From Pseudoprevotella muciniphila (lineage in GTDB: Bacteria > Bacteroidota > Bacteroidia > Bacteroidales > Bacteroidaceae): DNA of 64,000 bases. This document shows positions 44,823 through 53,277 of the stretch, piece by piece. Position numbers and translations under genes: made by a program. The notes beneath the pieces are model-generated. The model did no database searches and had not been told where the DNA came from. It saw only the letters and a program-made list of their open reading frames with translations. The DNA lies in NCBI RefSeq assembly GCF_003265305.2, contig NZ_CP033459.1, forward strand, positions 2,480,001 to 2,544,000, in the 5' to 3' direction. Numbering within the stretch: the stretch's first letter is position 1; every line of letters starts with the position of its first letter.

Positions 44823-45127
44823 AAGTATTTATTATCAACGACGAACCTATCTGCGTAAAGTTGCAAGGTCGCTTAGACACAATGGCAGCAGTAGAAGTTA
44901 CACCCGATTTCCAAAGCCTCAGTCAATATGCAGACCGACACTTAGTTCTTGATTGTGGCGAACTGGAGTATATCTCTTCATCCGGATTGCGCCTTCTGCT
45001 CGCTCTACGCAAGGAAGTCGCCGCGAAAGGCGGCAAGTTGCAAATTTGCAATTTGAGCAAAGATATCCTGCAAATCTTCAATATCACAGGTTTAATAAGT
45101 CTGTTCGATATAGATGTGCCCCAATAA
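44819..45127 (+). CDS. STAS-domain anti-sigma-factor antagonist-like protein
   Basis: A 102-residue single STAS domain. The phosphorylatable Ser is in LDCGELEYISSSGLRLLLAL (about residues 46-65), as in SpoIIAA and RsbV. The domain ends with KLQICNLSKDILQIFNITG. The ATG overlaps the stop of the SpoIIE-RsbW fusion, so the two are translationally coupled. This is the standard order of a phosphatase/kinase and its antagonist. The target of the switch is unknown because no sigma factor is in the window. Confidence 0.93.
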   Translation: MKVFIINDEPICVKLQGRLDTMAAVEVTPDFQSLSQYADRHLVLDCGELEYISSSGLRLLLALRKEVAAKGGKLQICNLSKDILQIFNITGLISLFDIDVPQ

Positions 45128-45211
45128 TTTCTGTTTCAGTGGCTACATGGCAAAAACAAGTGCCATAAAACGTTCCTTATGAGACAATAAAATACGCTTA
45201 CCTATAATCAA

Positions 45212-46012
45212 TTGAATATAGATTTTGAAAATATCGTAAATGCCCGCGATCTTGGCGGGCTAAATGCTACCGGCGGACGACAAGTGCGCTACGGTTGCCT
45301 GATGCGTACAGCCCACTTGCACGACGCCTCCGATGACGACGTGCAGCGTCTGTGCAATGAGTACCACATAAGACGCATTTTCGACTTCCGGTCATTAGAC
45401 GAAGCCAAATATATGCCTGACCGAGACATACCGGGCTCCGTGCACCACCTGTTGCCAACCATCGATATGAGCGAGGAAAAACGTACTGGAAAGGCTATAC
45501 CCGAAGAGGCGTTCCTCGATCTTGAAAGCCACATTGTCAACTACTCATTTTATCCCGAAGTGCAACAGATGGCGGCAGATATGTATCCCTCTCTCATTCG
45601 TAGCGAATACTCACAACTTCAATATGCCACCTTCATGCGCCTTATCATCGAAACGCCGGACGGAGGTGTGTTGTGGCATTGCTTTCAAGGTAAAGACCGT
45701 ACCGGATGGGGTGCTGCATTCCTGTTGTCAGCATTAGGTGTCAGTCGCGATGACATCATCAGAGATTTTGACCTCTCCAATGCAGCCTATACCGGTCTTG
45801 TCGCAAGGCTATGCAAAGACGTGGAAGAACGAGGTGGAGGTGATAGAGAGAAGGAAGTCATAAGAGCATTTATGGGGGTAAGTACAAATAACTTCAAGCG
45901 TACCCTCAACCTTATCGACCAGGAATACGGCTCAATGAATGAGTACCTCCGGAACCAACTCATGATTACACAGAAAGACATACGGACACTCCGAAAGCGC
46001 TATCTTCATTGA
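45212..46012 (+). CDS. Tyrosine-protein phosphatase-like protein (Y_phosphatase3 type)
   Basis: A 266-residue protein with N-terminal NARDLGGLNATGGRQVRYG, typical of the bacterial tyrosine/dual-specificity phosphatase family. The P-loop is HCFQGKDRTGWGAAFLL (Cys and Arg in the C-x5-R signature). The start is TTG at 45212 because the NARDLGG motif lies before any ATG and a stop is found at 45188. It is 84 bp downstream of the STAS gene and may belong to the same signalling set; phosphotyrosine, phosphoserine or phosphoinositide substrates are all possible. A hairpin terminator follows in the intergenic region. Confidence 0.85.
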   Translation: MNIDFENIVNARDLGGLNATGGRQVRYGCLMRTAHLHDASDDDVQRLCNEYHIRRIFDFRSLDEAKYMPDRDIPGSVHHLLPTIDMSEEKRTGKAIPEEAFLDLESHIVNYSFYPEVQQMAADMYPSLIRSEYSQLQYATFMRLIIETPDGGVLWHCFQGKDRTGWGAAFLLSALGVSRDDIIRDFDLSNAAYTGLVARLCKDVEERGGGDREKEVIRAFMGVSTNNFKRTLNLIDQEYGSMNEYLRNQLMITQKDIRTLRKRYLH

Positions 46013-46177
46013 TTTCCCGACTTCGACCTTGTATATCCTTCGTAAACCAAATGTAGAATTATAGAACAGGAAAGTAACCTTATTTATTTGGGATCAGCAG
46101 ATAAAGTAGGTTGGTCAACAGGTTTTTACGGATAGGATTCAGCGGAGCGATTCAGTACTATTAGGTCTATAAAAATA

Positions 46178-46218
46178 AGAGGATATGTCGTACTTGGCAT
46201 ATCCTCTCGTTTTTTTTG
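46178..46218. terminator. Bidirectional terminator between the phosphatase and ferredoxin genes
   Basis: A 10-bp stem, AGAGGATATG paired with CATATCCTCT, has a 10-nt loop. It is followed by TTTTTTTT on the plus strand, and on the minus strand by TTATTTTTAT. It is placed to end both convergent transcripts. Confidence 0.8.
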
Positions 46219-46227
46219 TGTTTGTTG

Positions 46228-46398
46228 TTATTCGCCTGGAATGATTGCTCCTGATGGGCAAACGTCAGCGCATGTGCCGCAGTCAACACATACATCGGGG
46301 TCGATTGAGTAGATGTCGCCTTCAGAGATTGCTCCAGCGGGGCATTCGTCGATACATGTGCCGCATGCTACGCAGCTGTCAGTGATTACATAAGCCAT
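46228..46398 (-). CDS. Ferredoxin with two [4Fe-4S] motifs, 56 aa
   Basis: This 56-residue protein is a 2[4Fe-4S] ferredoxin. Two cysteine motifs, CVACGTCIDECP and CVDCGTCADVCP, each supply C-x2-C-x2-C-x3-C ligands. It starts MAYVITDS and ends GAIIPGE. It carries electrons in cytoplasmic redox reactions such as pyruvate oxidation. The gene is monocistronic, with its own promoter and the shared hairpin terminator. Confidence 0.95.
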   Translation of the reverse strand: MAYVITDSCVACGTCIDECPAGAISEGDIYSIDPDVCVDCGTCADVCPSGAIIPGE

Positions 46399-46447
46399 AA
46401 TAGTGATAGATTAAATTGTTAATGTGTTGTCTTATTTGTTCGTAAGG

Positions 46448-46477
46448 CAAAAGTAGGTACTTTTTTCAAAATACAAA
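46448..46477 (-). promoter_or_regulatory. Ferredoxin promoter (TTTG-N18-TACTTTTG)
   Basis: On the minus strand TACTTTTG is at 46455-46448 and TTTG at 46477-46474, with 18 bp between them, slightly short of the usual 19-21. The leader would be about 45 nt. Confidence 0.55.
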
Positions 46478-46594
46478 GGATTTGTGAATATTTTTTTTGC
46501 ACGTTGAGTGTTTTTTGAGTAATAAAACGCTTTAGAGCGAGTTATTTATAATGAGGCAGATGAAAAGAAATGTTCTTTTCTCGAAAGAAAAATA

Positions 46595-46602
46595 TAATTT
46601 TG
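46595..46602 (+). promoter_or_regulatory. -7 element for porT
   Basis: TAATTTTG followed by C at 46595-46602. Transcription would start near 46609, so the first ATG (46610) would be leaderless and a later in-frame ATG (46643 or 46655) is the more likely start. Confidence 0.5.
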
Positions 46603-46642
46603 CAGTGCAATGTGTCGTAAGATGTTTTGCATTATTAAAAGT

Positions 46643-47371
46643 ATGACTGAAAGAATGACACATATAAGAAAGGTTTTTGTCCTCATGCTTCTGATGCTTA
46701 TCGGGGCAGGGACTACGTTTGCACAGGAGCGCAAGTTGCAGAATAAGCCTTACATAGACCAGCGCCGGCTGCACTATGGCTTCTTTATCGGTATGCACGA
46801 CCAGGGGCTTTCATTGGAGAATGCGGGTGCTATAGATCCTGCTACGGGCAAACAGTGGACGGTGAAGAACGACCATGCCAACTTTGGGTTCCATGTGGGT
46901 GTGTTGGGCGAACTGAAATTGCATGAAAACCTGGCGCTGCGCGTCGTTCCTACGCTATATTTCGGTTCGAAACATTTTGAGTTTTTTGACCAGAGTACGG
47001 GCGAGAAACAGTCGCAGGATATGAAGTCAACCTATATTTCTGTTCCTGTCCACCTAAAGGTAACTGCACCGCGCTGGAACAATTACCGCCCATATGTGGT
47101 AGGGGGTGTGAACATGGCTTACGACCTTACCACAGGTAAGCACACCCTGCTCCGCACGAATGCTTTCAACCCAATGGTGGAAGTGGGACTTGGCTGCGAT
47201 TTCTACCTGCCTTTCTTCAAACTCATACCTGAACTGAAATTCAGTTTCGGTCTCGGTAATGTTCTTGACAAGAAGCGCGACGACCTGATGGAGAGCAGCG
47301 ACATTATCTATACTAATGCCGTGAATAAAGCCACTACCAATATGGTAACGCTGACGCTCTATTTCGAGTAA
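46643..47371 (+). CDS. porT: PorT-like outer-membrane beta-barrel protein (type IX secretion)
   Basis: A signal peptide (VFVLMLLMLIGAGTTFAQ) is followed by ERKLQNKPYIDQRRLHYGFF, the usual N-terminus of PorT, and then beta-barrel strands to LTLYFE. PorT is needed for the type IX secretion system and gliding machinery of Bacteroidetes. The open frame begins earlier at 46610 (MCRKMFCIIKSM), but the promoter position favours 46643 or 46655. It fits with the type IX-like tail on the 188-aa protein at 30321. No other por or gld gene is adjacent. Confidence 0.82.
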   Translation: MTERMTHIRKVFVLMLLMLIGAGTTFAQERKLQNKPYIDQRRLHYGFFIGMHDQGLSLENAGAIDPATGKQWTVKNDHANFGFHVGVLGELKLHENLALRVVPTLYFGSKHFEFFDQSTGEKQSQDMKSTYISVPVHLKVTAPRWNNYRPYVVGGVNMAYDLTTGKHTLLRTNAFNPMVEVGLGCDFYLPFFKLIPELKFSFGLGNVLDKKRDDLMESSDIIYTNAVNKATTNMVTLTLYFE

Positions 47372-47438
47372 AACCGAAGCGAAAAATATTTTCGTTATTT
47401 CTATCGCTATTTTTGAATTCTATCAAGCGCTTTCAACT

Positions 47439-48212
47439 TTATTTACTCACACTTAACCCTGACCTTTTGTTTCGGTTATAACTGCGGTATTCGTCAAGAG
47501 GAATCTCTACGTCAGGTTCCACAAGAACGCCTTTTTGGGGTAAGTGAAACTTGATATATTTAATGCTAAGTCCTCTTGATATCCATTGTTGTTCATAGTA
47601 AGTCTGTATGCCGAGAATGCGTTGCATTTCGGCATCTTTCGTATGGGAGAGTGTGTTGTATAGGTCTTCGGTACAAAAATCTACGGGCAAATTATTCTTT
47701 TCAACCAATAATTTGGTATAAGTGAAAAGGAAATTGCTGTCGGTCTTTACGTGGATTGTGCCATTGTCGGTAAGGAAGCGTCGGTAGCGTTCGAGAAAGT
47801 ATGAGGATGTGAGGCGCTTCGTAGCCTTCTTCATCTGCGGGTCGCTGAAGGTGAGCCATAGTTCGCTGACTTCATCTGCCTCAAAGAAATGGTCGATGAA
47901 CTCGATGTGCGTCCTGAGAAAGCCTACGTTGGTCATGTTGGCTTTAAGAGACTCCGTGGCGCCGGTCCACATTCGGGCTCCTTTGATATCTATGCCGATG
48001 AAATTCTTGCTGGGAAATAGCCTCCCGAGCCCTACGGTATATTCACCCCGTCCGCATCCCAGTTCAAGCACGATGGGGTGGTGGTTCCTGAAGAAATCAG
48101 TGCCCCACTTGCCGCGCAGATGGAAGTCTGAGCCTTCTTCGGGGAACGGCACTTCCACGACGTGTGGGTAGTTTGCCATATCGGCAAACTTTGCCAGTTT
48201 ACCCTTCCCCAT
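47439..48212 (-). CDS. trmB: tRNA (guanine-N7-)-methyltransferase
   Basis: This 257-residue enzyme methylates G46 of tRNAs. The S-adenosylmethionine site is [17 protein letters not shown] (about 48-64), followed by [15 protein letters not shown] and the [11 protein letters not shown] segment that recognises tRNA. It is longer than many TrmB proteins because of a Lys/Arg-rich C-terminus ([16 protein letters not shown]). Its start overlaps xseB by 14 bp on the same strand, so it is co-transcribed. Confidence 0.93.
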   Translation of the reverse strand: MGKGKLAKFADMANYPHVVEVPFPEEGSDFHLRGKWGTDFFRNHHPIVLELGCGRGEYTVGLGRLFPSKNFIGIDIKGARMWTGATESLKANMTNVGFLRTHIEFIDHFFEADEVSELWLTFSDPQMKKATKRLTSSYFLERYRRFLTDNGTIHVKTDSNFLFTYTKLLVEKNNLPVDFCTEDLYNTLSHTKDAEMQRILGIQTYYEQQWISRGLSIKYIKFHLPQKGVLVEPDVEIPLDEYRSYNRNKRSGLSVSK

Positions 48213-48393
48213 CTTCGAGAATCTTTTTTACGTCGTTTTCCACCTTGTTAAGGCGTGTTTTGCAGAATTTCAGCAGTTGTTGTGCTTCTTTAAGGCGTGT
48301 GCTGACGTCGTCGATGTCGAGTTGTCCGCTCTCGAGTTCGCTGACGATTTCCTCCACGCGCTCAATGGCTTCTGTGTAGGTTTGTTTTTCCAT
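48199..48393 (-). CDS. xseB: Exodeoxyribonuclease VII small subunit
   Basis: A 64-residue all-helical protein matching Xse[21 protein letters not shown] then [20 protein letters not shown]. It binds the large subunit XseA to form the single-strand-specific exonuclease. It lies 12 bp downstream of xseA and overlaps the trmB start by 14 bp, giving a compact operon. Confidence 0.93.
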   Translation of the reverse strand: MEKQTYTEAIERVEEIVSELESGQLDIDDVSTRLKEAQQLLKFCKTRLNKVENDVKKILEDGEG

Positions 48394-48405
48394 ATAATTA
48401 TTATT

Positions 48406-49785
48406 TCAGGGTTTCTTTTTATGTGAGATGCTCTCCACTTCGCTCTCAATGTAGCCATGTTCGAGCCGTGTGGTGATGCGGTCGCCGGGTTTTAATGTAT
48501 CGGTGCTGTGCAGGGCTTTTCCGTTGTGTGTCGTTATGCTGAACCCGCGTTTCAGTGTGTTTTGCGGGTCAAGGATTTTTAATGAATTCTCTGCTCGGGT
48601 GATGGCATTTTGCTGGTCCTTGAACAGGTCGTTGGCGGCATGACGTATGCGTTGAGGCAGGATTTCCATGCTAATGCGTGCGTTTTGCAACTGTCGTAGG
48701 GTTGCGGTGTGCAGGCGTGTGGTGAATTGCTGCAGTTGCGTGAGCCTTTGCCGCGAGAACGTTGCTGATGCCATCTGCAGGCTTTGCTCGCACGCATGAA
48801 ATCTTCGTTCTTCTCGCCTTATGACGTCAATGGCTGCTGTCTGCAGACGTAGTGAGGTGTTTTTTAGCCATTGCCTGTCGTTGTCGATGAGCGATGAAAC
48901 ACCTTCGAGAAGGCGTTGCCCGAGGTCATCTACAAGGTCGCATTCTCTCTGCTGTCGCTCTATGAGGAAGGCTGCCACAGCCGTAGGCGTCTTCAGGCGT
49001 GTGTTAGCCACGAAGTCGATAACGGTGTCGTCCCGCTCATGGCCAATGCCTGTCAGAATGGGTAGTGGGAATTGCGCCACGTTTGCCGCAAGCAGATAGG
49101 ACTCGAAGCCCATGAGGTCGGAAGTGCTTCCTCCGCCGCGTATTATTGCCACCGCATCCCAGCAGTCTGTTTCTTTTGCTATTTCCTCGAGTGCTGCGAT
49201 GATGCTCGGCTCTACCTGATTGCCCTGCATCACGGCCTCGAAGAGCCTGACGCGGAAGTGAAGCCCGGATTCCTGTATCTGTCTCAAAAAGTCGCCGTAG
49301 CCTGCTGCCCCGTTGCTCGAAATCACTGCTATGCGGTTGAGCGGGCGGGGTAGGGGTAGTTCCTTGTTCAGGTCGATTACGCCGTCCTTCTCCAGTTGGT
49401 CGAGTATCTCCTGCCGCTGCCGTGCCTGGTCGCCGAGTGTGTAGGTCGGGTCGATGCCTACGATGTTTAGCGACAGCCCGTAAATGTCGTGGAAATCAAT
49501 CTGTACTTCCGCAAGAATCTTCAGGCCCGACTCCAGTTCCATGCCCGTACCATTCCTAAAAAGGAGTGAGAGCATGGGGTATAGCGACTTCCAGATGTGA
49601 GCATTGGCTCGTGCCACTATCTGGTTCGACTTTTCTGCCTTCTCGATGAGTGTCATGTAGCAATGGCCGTTTGCAGCCACGTGTACATCACTCAGTTCGG
49701 CAGTAATCCAATAGGAATGCCGGAACTGTAGCGCAATGGTCTCTCTTATGAGCGCATTGAACTCGGTCAGCGACAGATGCTCCAC
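48406..49785 (-). CDS. xseA: Exodeoxyribonuclease VII large subunit
   Basis: This 459-residue protein has an N-terminal OB-fold (residues about 1-100, WITAELSDVHVAANGHCYMT) and the XseA catalytic core (IAVISSNGAAGYGDFLRQIQ, DAVAIIRGGGSTSDLMGFES, LTGIGHERDDTVIDFVANTR). A long helical region carries it to the C-terminal SITTHNGKAL segment. It degrades single-stranded DNA with XseB. The start is a GTG at 49785, only 4 bp after the stop of the subtilase gene. Confidence 0.94.
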   Translation of the reverse strand: MEHLSLTEFNALIRETIALQFRHSYWITAELSDVHVAANGHCYMTLIEKAEKSNQIVARANAHIWKSLYPMLSLLFRNGTGMELESGLKILAEVQIDFHDIYGLSLNIVGIDPTYTLGDQARQRQEILDQLEKDGVIDLNKELPLPRPLNRIAVISSNGAAGYGDFLRQIQESGLHFRVRLFEAVMQGNQVEPSIIAALEEIAKETDCWDAVAIIRGGGSTSDLMGFESYLLAANVAQFPLPILTGIGHERDDTVIDFVANTRLKTPTAVAAFLIERQQRECDLVDDLGQRLLEGVSSLIDNDRQWLKNTSLRLQTAAIDVIRREERRFHACEQSLQMASATFSRQRLTQLQQFTTRLHTATLRQLQNARISMEILPQRIRHAANDLFKDQQNAITRAENSLKILDPQNTLKRGFSITTHNGKALHSTDTLKPGDRITTRLEHGYIESEVESISHKKKP

Positions 49786-49789
49786 ACCA

Positions 49790-51169
49790 TTATTGGTTTT
49801 TCAGTATTTCGTATGCCTTCCACATGTCGGGTATGCCATACCCATAAATTTCATCAGGATTGTCGTATCGGTCTCCTGCGCGGTGTATGGCATCGATAAT
49901 CAGTTCAGGGCGTTTGTCGGGGAATGCCTGCATCAGGCAGGTTACTGCTCCGCAAAGTATGGGACATGAGAAGGATGTGCCATCTACGTGAGTGATGCTG
50001 CCATCAGTGTCGAATGCACGGCACGATTGCCCCATCGCCATCGCGTCAGGTTTTACTCTGCCGTCGGCAGCAAAGCCTTGAGAAGTGAAACTGGTGGCAT
50101 AGCCGTCAGCACGCACAGCACCTACGGCCAGCATGTCTTTGCCATCGGCAGGAGTGCCTATTTTTCTCCAAGGTTTGTTTCCGCTGTTGCCGGCACTGTT
50201 AAGTACCATTAAACCACGACTTGCAGCCAACGATGCAGAGCGGCTGTTGATGGCTGTGACACCATCAAGTGTGGCATGGGTATGGTTGAGCGAAACGTCG
50301 TCGAAAGTATTGTATCCAAGTGAACTCGTTATAACGTCAACACCAAGGCTGTCTGCAAATTCCACTGCTGCGCACCAGTTGTCCTCCTCTACGGGAAACT
50401 CCGTTGCGCCGTCTTCGCTTTGCAGGAGATAGAACGAAGCGCCTGGGGCTGTTCCGACAAGCACGTTAGGCACGTTGGCACCTATACATGAGAGCACCAT
50501 CATGCCATGCGAACCGTCAAGGTAGGTGTCCATGTCAGGGCGCACGAAATTCTTTGTGCCCAGAATGTTTACAGAGGCGAGCCCTGCTATCTTGTCTGCA
50601 TTATGGAACCCGCCGTCGATGACGGCGATGGTCATGCCTTCGCCCTTGAAGCCTGCTTCGTGGAGTTTCTGACCATTTATCAGTTCTATCTGTCGTTTGC
50701 CGGCGCCATAGAAGTCTTCTCTCTTCTCCGTTCTGTCGGTTACGTTGTCGCGTACAGAAGGCAGCGTGAGACTCTTTGGTGAGGAATAAACCAATTTCAC
50801 TGAGTCAACGAATGCCAGGCGGCTCACCTTGTCCATTGTCTTTTCTTTCTTTACTTCGACAACGGCGGTGTTGTTCCATTTGCTGACGTTGCAAACCCTT
50901 GCGCCTGTCTTTTGAATAGCGGCAATGTAGTTGGCGCTTACAGGCAGGTCGTGCTCATCAACGGCAAGGTTGAACTTTTTGCGTCGTTCGATGGCTTTCT
51001 GAGAGAGGAAAGCCTCAGGGTTTTCCACACTATACCCGCAGTCTGCTTTGTCGTGCAGATATACACGGTATTTATAAGTCTTTTCAGGCTGTGTGGTCGA
51101 GGTGAAAATCTGTGCGAAACCTGTTGTGGCAATCATGGCAACTGCCATGGCGATGAGTCTTTTCTTCAT
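49790..51169 (-). CDS. Secreted S8 subtilisin-like serine peptidase
   Basis: This 459-residue peptidase has a signal peptide (MKKRLIAMAVAMIATTGFAQ). A pro-region (about 25-150) precedes the subtilase core: Asp in IAVIDGGFHN, His in YLDGSHGMMVLS, Asn in VLNSAGNSGNKPW and Ser in VDGTSFSCPILCGAV. It is expected in the periplasm or outside and has no type IX tail (it ends MWKAYEILKNQ). It is placed between ilvE (33 bp) and xseA (4 bp) on the same strand, an unusual neighbour for a DNA exonuclease. The substrate is unknown. Confidence 0.9.
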   Translation of the reverse strand: MKKRLIAMAVAMIATTGFAQIFTSTTQPEKTYKYRVYLHDKADCGYSVENPEAFLSQKAIERRKKFNLAVDEHDLPVSANYIAAIQKTGARVCNVSKWNNTAVVEVKKEKTMDKVSRLAFVDSVKLVYSSPKSLTLPSVRDNVTDRTEKREDFYGAGKRQIELINGQKLHEAGFKGEGMTIAVIDGGFHNADKIAGLASVNILGTKNFVRPDMDTYLDGSHGMMVLSCIGANVPNVLVGTAPGASFYLLQSEDGATEFPVEEDNWCAAVEFADSLGVDVITSSLGYNTFDDVSLNHTHATLDGVTAINSRSASLAASRGLMVLNSAGNSGNKPWRKIGTPADGKDMLAVGAVRADGYATSFTSQGFAADGRVKPDAMAMGQSCRAFDTDGSITHVDGTSFSCPILCGAVTCLMQAFPDKRPELIIDAIHRAGDRYDNPDEIYGYGIPDMWKAYEILKNQ

Positions 51170-51202
51170 GTCGGTGTTTGTTTTTTTTTTTGAGGTGCAG
51201 TG

Positions 51203-52228
51203 TCAATCTATTACGGTGTTCCACCCATGAATGTCGGGCTCTATGCCGTACTGTATGTTGCGGAACTTGTTGTAAAGTTTTTCGCTGATGGGACCTGGTT
51301 TGCCGTCCTTCGAGATGACATATTCTTTTCCGCTCTGCAGATCGACAATCTTGCCGATAGGACTGATTACTGCAGCAGTGCCTACTGCTCCTGCCTCCTC
51401 GAAGGTCTCGAGTTCGTCTTCCGGAATCTGTCGGCGTTCCACCTTCATGCCAAGGTCGATGGCAAGTTGCTGCATGCTCATGTTGGTAATCGATGGCAGG
51501 ATGGAAGTGGACTCAGGTGTGACGTATGTGTTGTTCTTGATGCCGAAGAAGTTGGCTGCGCCACATTCGTCGATGTATTTCTTCTCCTTTGCATCGAGGT
51601 AGAACTCACTGGCATATCCGGCATCGTGGGCTAACTTGTTGGCAAGGAGCGATGCTGCATAGTTGCCTCCCACCTTGTATATGCCTGTGCCGAGCGGTGC
51701 AGCGCGGTCAAAATTCCTGACAATGGCATAATCGTTCGTGGCAAATCCGCCTTTGAAGTAAGGTCCTACAGGTGTGACGAAAATGAGGAAGAGGTATTCG
51801 TCGGCAGGATGTACCCCAACCTGTTCTCCAGTGCCGAGGAGCAGCGGGCGTATGTAGAGCGATGCTCCGCTTTCGTAAGGCGGTATGAATTCCTCGTTGA
51901 GTTTGATGACTTTCTTTGTCATTTCCACGAAAAGTTCCGTGGGTACTTCCGGCATCAAGATGCCTCGGCTCGTGCTTTGCAGGCGTGCTGCGTTCTCTTC
52001 GATGCGGAAGATGCGAATTTTTCCGTCGGGGCAGCGAAAAGCCTTCTGTCCTTCGAACGCTTCTTGGCCGTAGTGAAGACATGTCGCCGCCATGTGTATG
52101 TTGATGATTTCAGAAGAGGAAACTTCTATTTCTCCCCATTCTCCGTTGCGCCAATAGCAACGTACGTTGTAGTTTGTTTTGATGTAACCGAAAGGCAAAT
52201 TGCCCCAATCAAATGAATCCATTTCCAT
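51203..52228 (-). CDS. ilvE: Branched-chain amino-acid aminotransferase
   Basis: This 341-residue PLP enzyme belongs to the eukaryotic-like BCAT group. The YGQEAFEGQKAFRCPDGKI and PTELFVEMTKKVIKLNEEFI segments and SLYIRPLLLGTGEQVGV are typical. The PLP Lys is in GTGIYKVGGNYAASLLA and the substrate loop in ECGAANFFGIKN. It transfers the amino group between Leu/Ile/Val and 2-oxoglutarate. It may head the run ilvE-subtilase-xseA-xseB-trmB. Confidence 0.95.
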   Translation of the reverse strand: MEMDSFDWGNLPFGYIKTNYNVRCYWRNGEWGEIEVSSSEIINIHMAATCLHYGQEAFEGQKAFRCPDGKIRIFRIEENAARLQSTSRGILMPEVPTELFVEMTKKVIKLNEEFIPPYESGASLYIRPLLLGTGEQVGVHPADEYLFLIFVTPVGPYFKGGFATNDYAIVRNFDRAAPLGTGIYKVGGNYAASLLANKLAHDAGYASEFYLDAKEKKYIDECGAANFFGIKNNTYVTPESTSILPSITNMSMQQLAIDLGMKVERRQIPEDELETFEEAGAVGTAAVISPIGKIVDLQSGKEYVISKDGKPGPISEKLYNKFRNIQYGIEPDIHGWNTVID

Positions 52229-52253
52229 ATTTTTCGTTTATTCAATTTGGTCG

Positions 52254-52261
52254 CAAATTTA
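52254..52261 (-). promoter_or_regulatory. -7 element for ilvE
   Basis: TAAATTTG followed by C on the minus strand, 25 bp upstream of the ATG. The -33 element is unclear. Confidence 0.45.
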
Positions 52262-52365
52262 CGCTATTTTTATTGAAGAATTCTCTTTTACGGTGTTTTT
52301 TTAATATAAGGCGAAGCAATATTGCAAAAATGTGATGCTCGCACTTCAAAAATAAGTAATTTGTT

Positions 52366-52397
52366 TTTGTTTATTTGTTTTTTTATGCTTATTTTTG
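52366..52397 (+). promoter_or_regulatory. Promoter of the 257-aa outer-membrane protein (TTTG-N20-TATTTTTG)
   Basis: TTTG at 52366-52369 and TATTTTTG at 52390-52397, with exactly 20 bp between. The leader to the ATG at 52448 is about 45 nt. Confidence 0.65.
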
Positions 52398-52447
52398 CAG
52401 TGATTTAATATAGTGTTTGTATATATAATCACTTAATATAAGAAACC

Positions 52448-53221
52448 ATGAAAAAAACTATTTTTTTGATCCTTGGACTTATTGTAATGCTGCCAGTATG
52501 TGCTCAAAAGCAAGACAAAGAACTATTCAATCATGTGTCTCTCGGTGTTTCACTCGGTACAGATGGTATTGGTATCGAGGCGGCTACACCTATAGGACAC
52601 TACGTGCAAACACGTGTTGGAGTTGGAATTATGCCTAAATTTTCGTATAGCGACGACGTGCATATTTATACTTCAAATACACTTGGAGACGGAATGGAGT
52701 TGGAAAACACTGTAAAAGCAAAAGGCGTTCTTCACAACACCACGTTTAAGTGGCTCTTTGACATTTATCCCTCTAAGCATAGTGCTTTCCATTTTACAAC
52801 AGGTTTCTTCCTCGCTAACGAAAATGTAGTAAAAGGTAAGAATACCACGACCGATCCATTACTAAAACATGGAGGCGCAATACTTATTGGCGGTCAACCC
52901 TTTGGTGCCAATCAAGCCGGAATCGCTAATGTACGTGTCCGTGCAAACAGTTTCCGTCCATACGTTGGAATTGGGTTTGGACGTGCTGTGCCTAAAAAGC
53001 ATCGTTTTGCCATTACATGCGATTTGGGCATGCAACTTTGGGGAAAGCCGAAAGTTTACGCCTATAATGATGATATCCTACATGGCGGCATGAAGGAAGT
53101 CCGTTATCAGGATATTGATAAAAACAGTAGTGCCGCAGACTGCCGAGATGCTATAAGAATCGCAAACCGCATTTTTGCATGGCCAGTAATCAATATACGT
53201 CTGAATGGCAAAATCTTCTAA
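52448..53221 (+). CDS. Putative outer-membrane beta-barrel protein, 257 aa
   Basis: A signal peptide (MKKTIFLILGLIVMLPVCAQ) leads to a chain rich in amphipathic strands with Gly/aromatic periodicity (HVSLGVSLGTDGIGIEAATP, VQTRVGVGIMPKFSYSDD, FHFTTGFFLANENVV, RPYVGIGFGRAVP). The final strand is WPVINIRLNGKIF, ending in Phe as in barrel proteins. I do not recognise a named family. It is 56 bp upstream of a lipoprotein gene, with which it is probably co-transcribed. Confidence 0.7.
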   Translation: MKKTIFLILGLIVMLPVCAQKQDKELFNHVSLGVSLGTDGIGIEAATPIGHYVQTRVGVGIMPKFSYSDDVHIYTSNTLGDGMELENTVKAKGVLHNTTFKWLFDIYPSKHSAFHFTTGFFLANENVVKGKNTTTDPLLKHGGAILIGGQPFGANQAGIANVRVRANSFRPYVGIGFGRAVPKKHRFAITCDLGMQLWGKPKVYAYNDDILHGGMKEVRYQDIDKNSSAADCRDAIRIANRIFAWPVINIRLNGKIF

Positions 53222-53277
53222 AATTTCGACTATTTAAACAAATACTTCAAATCAATTCACTTAAAAAAATTATTTCA

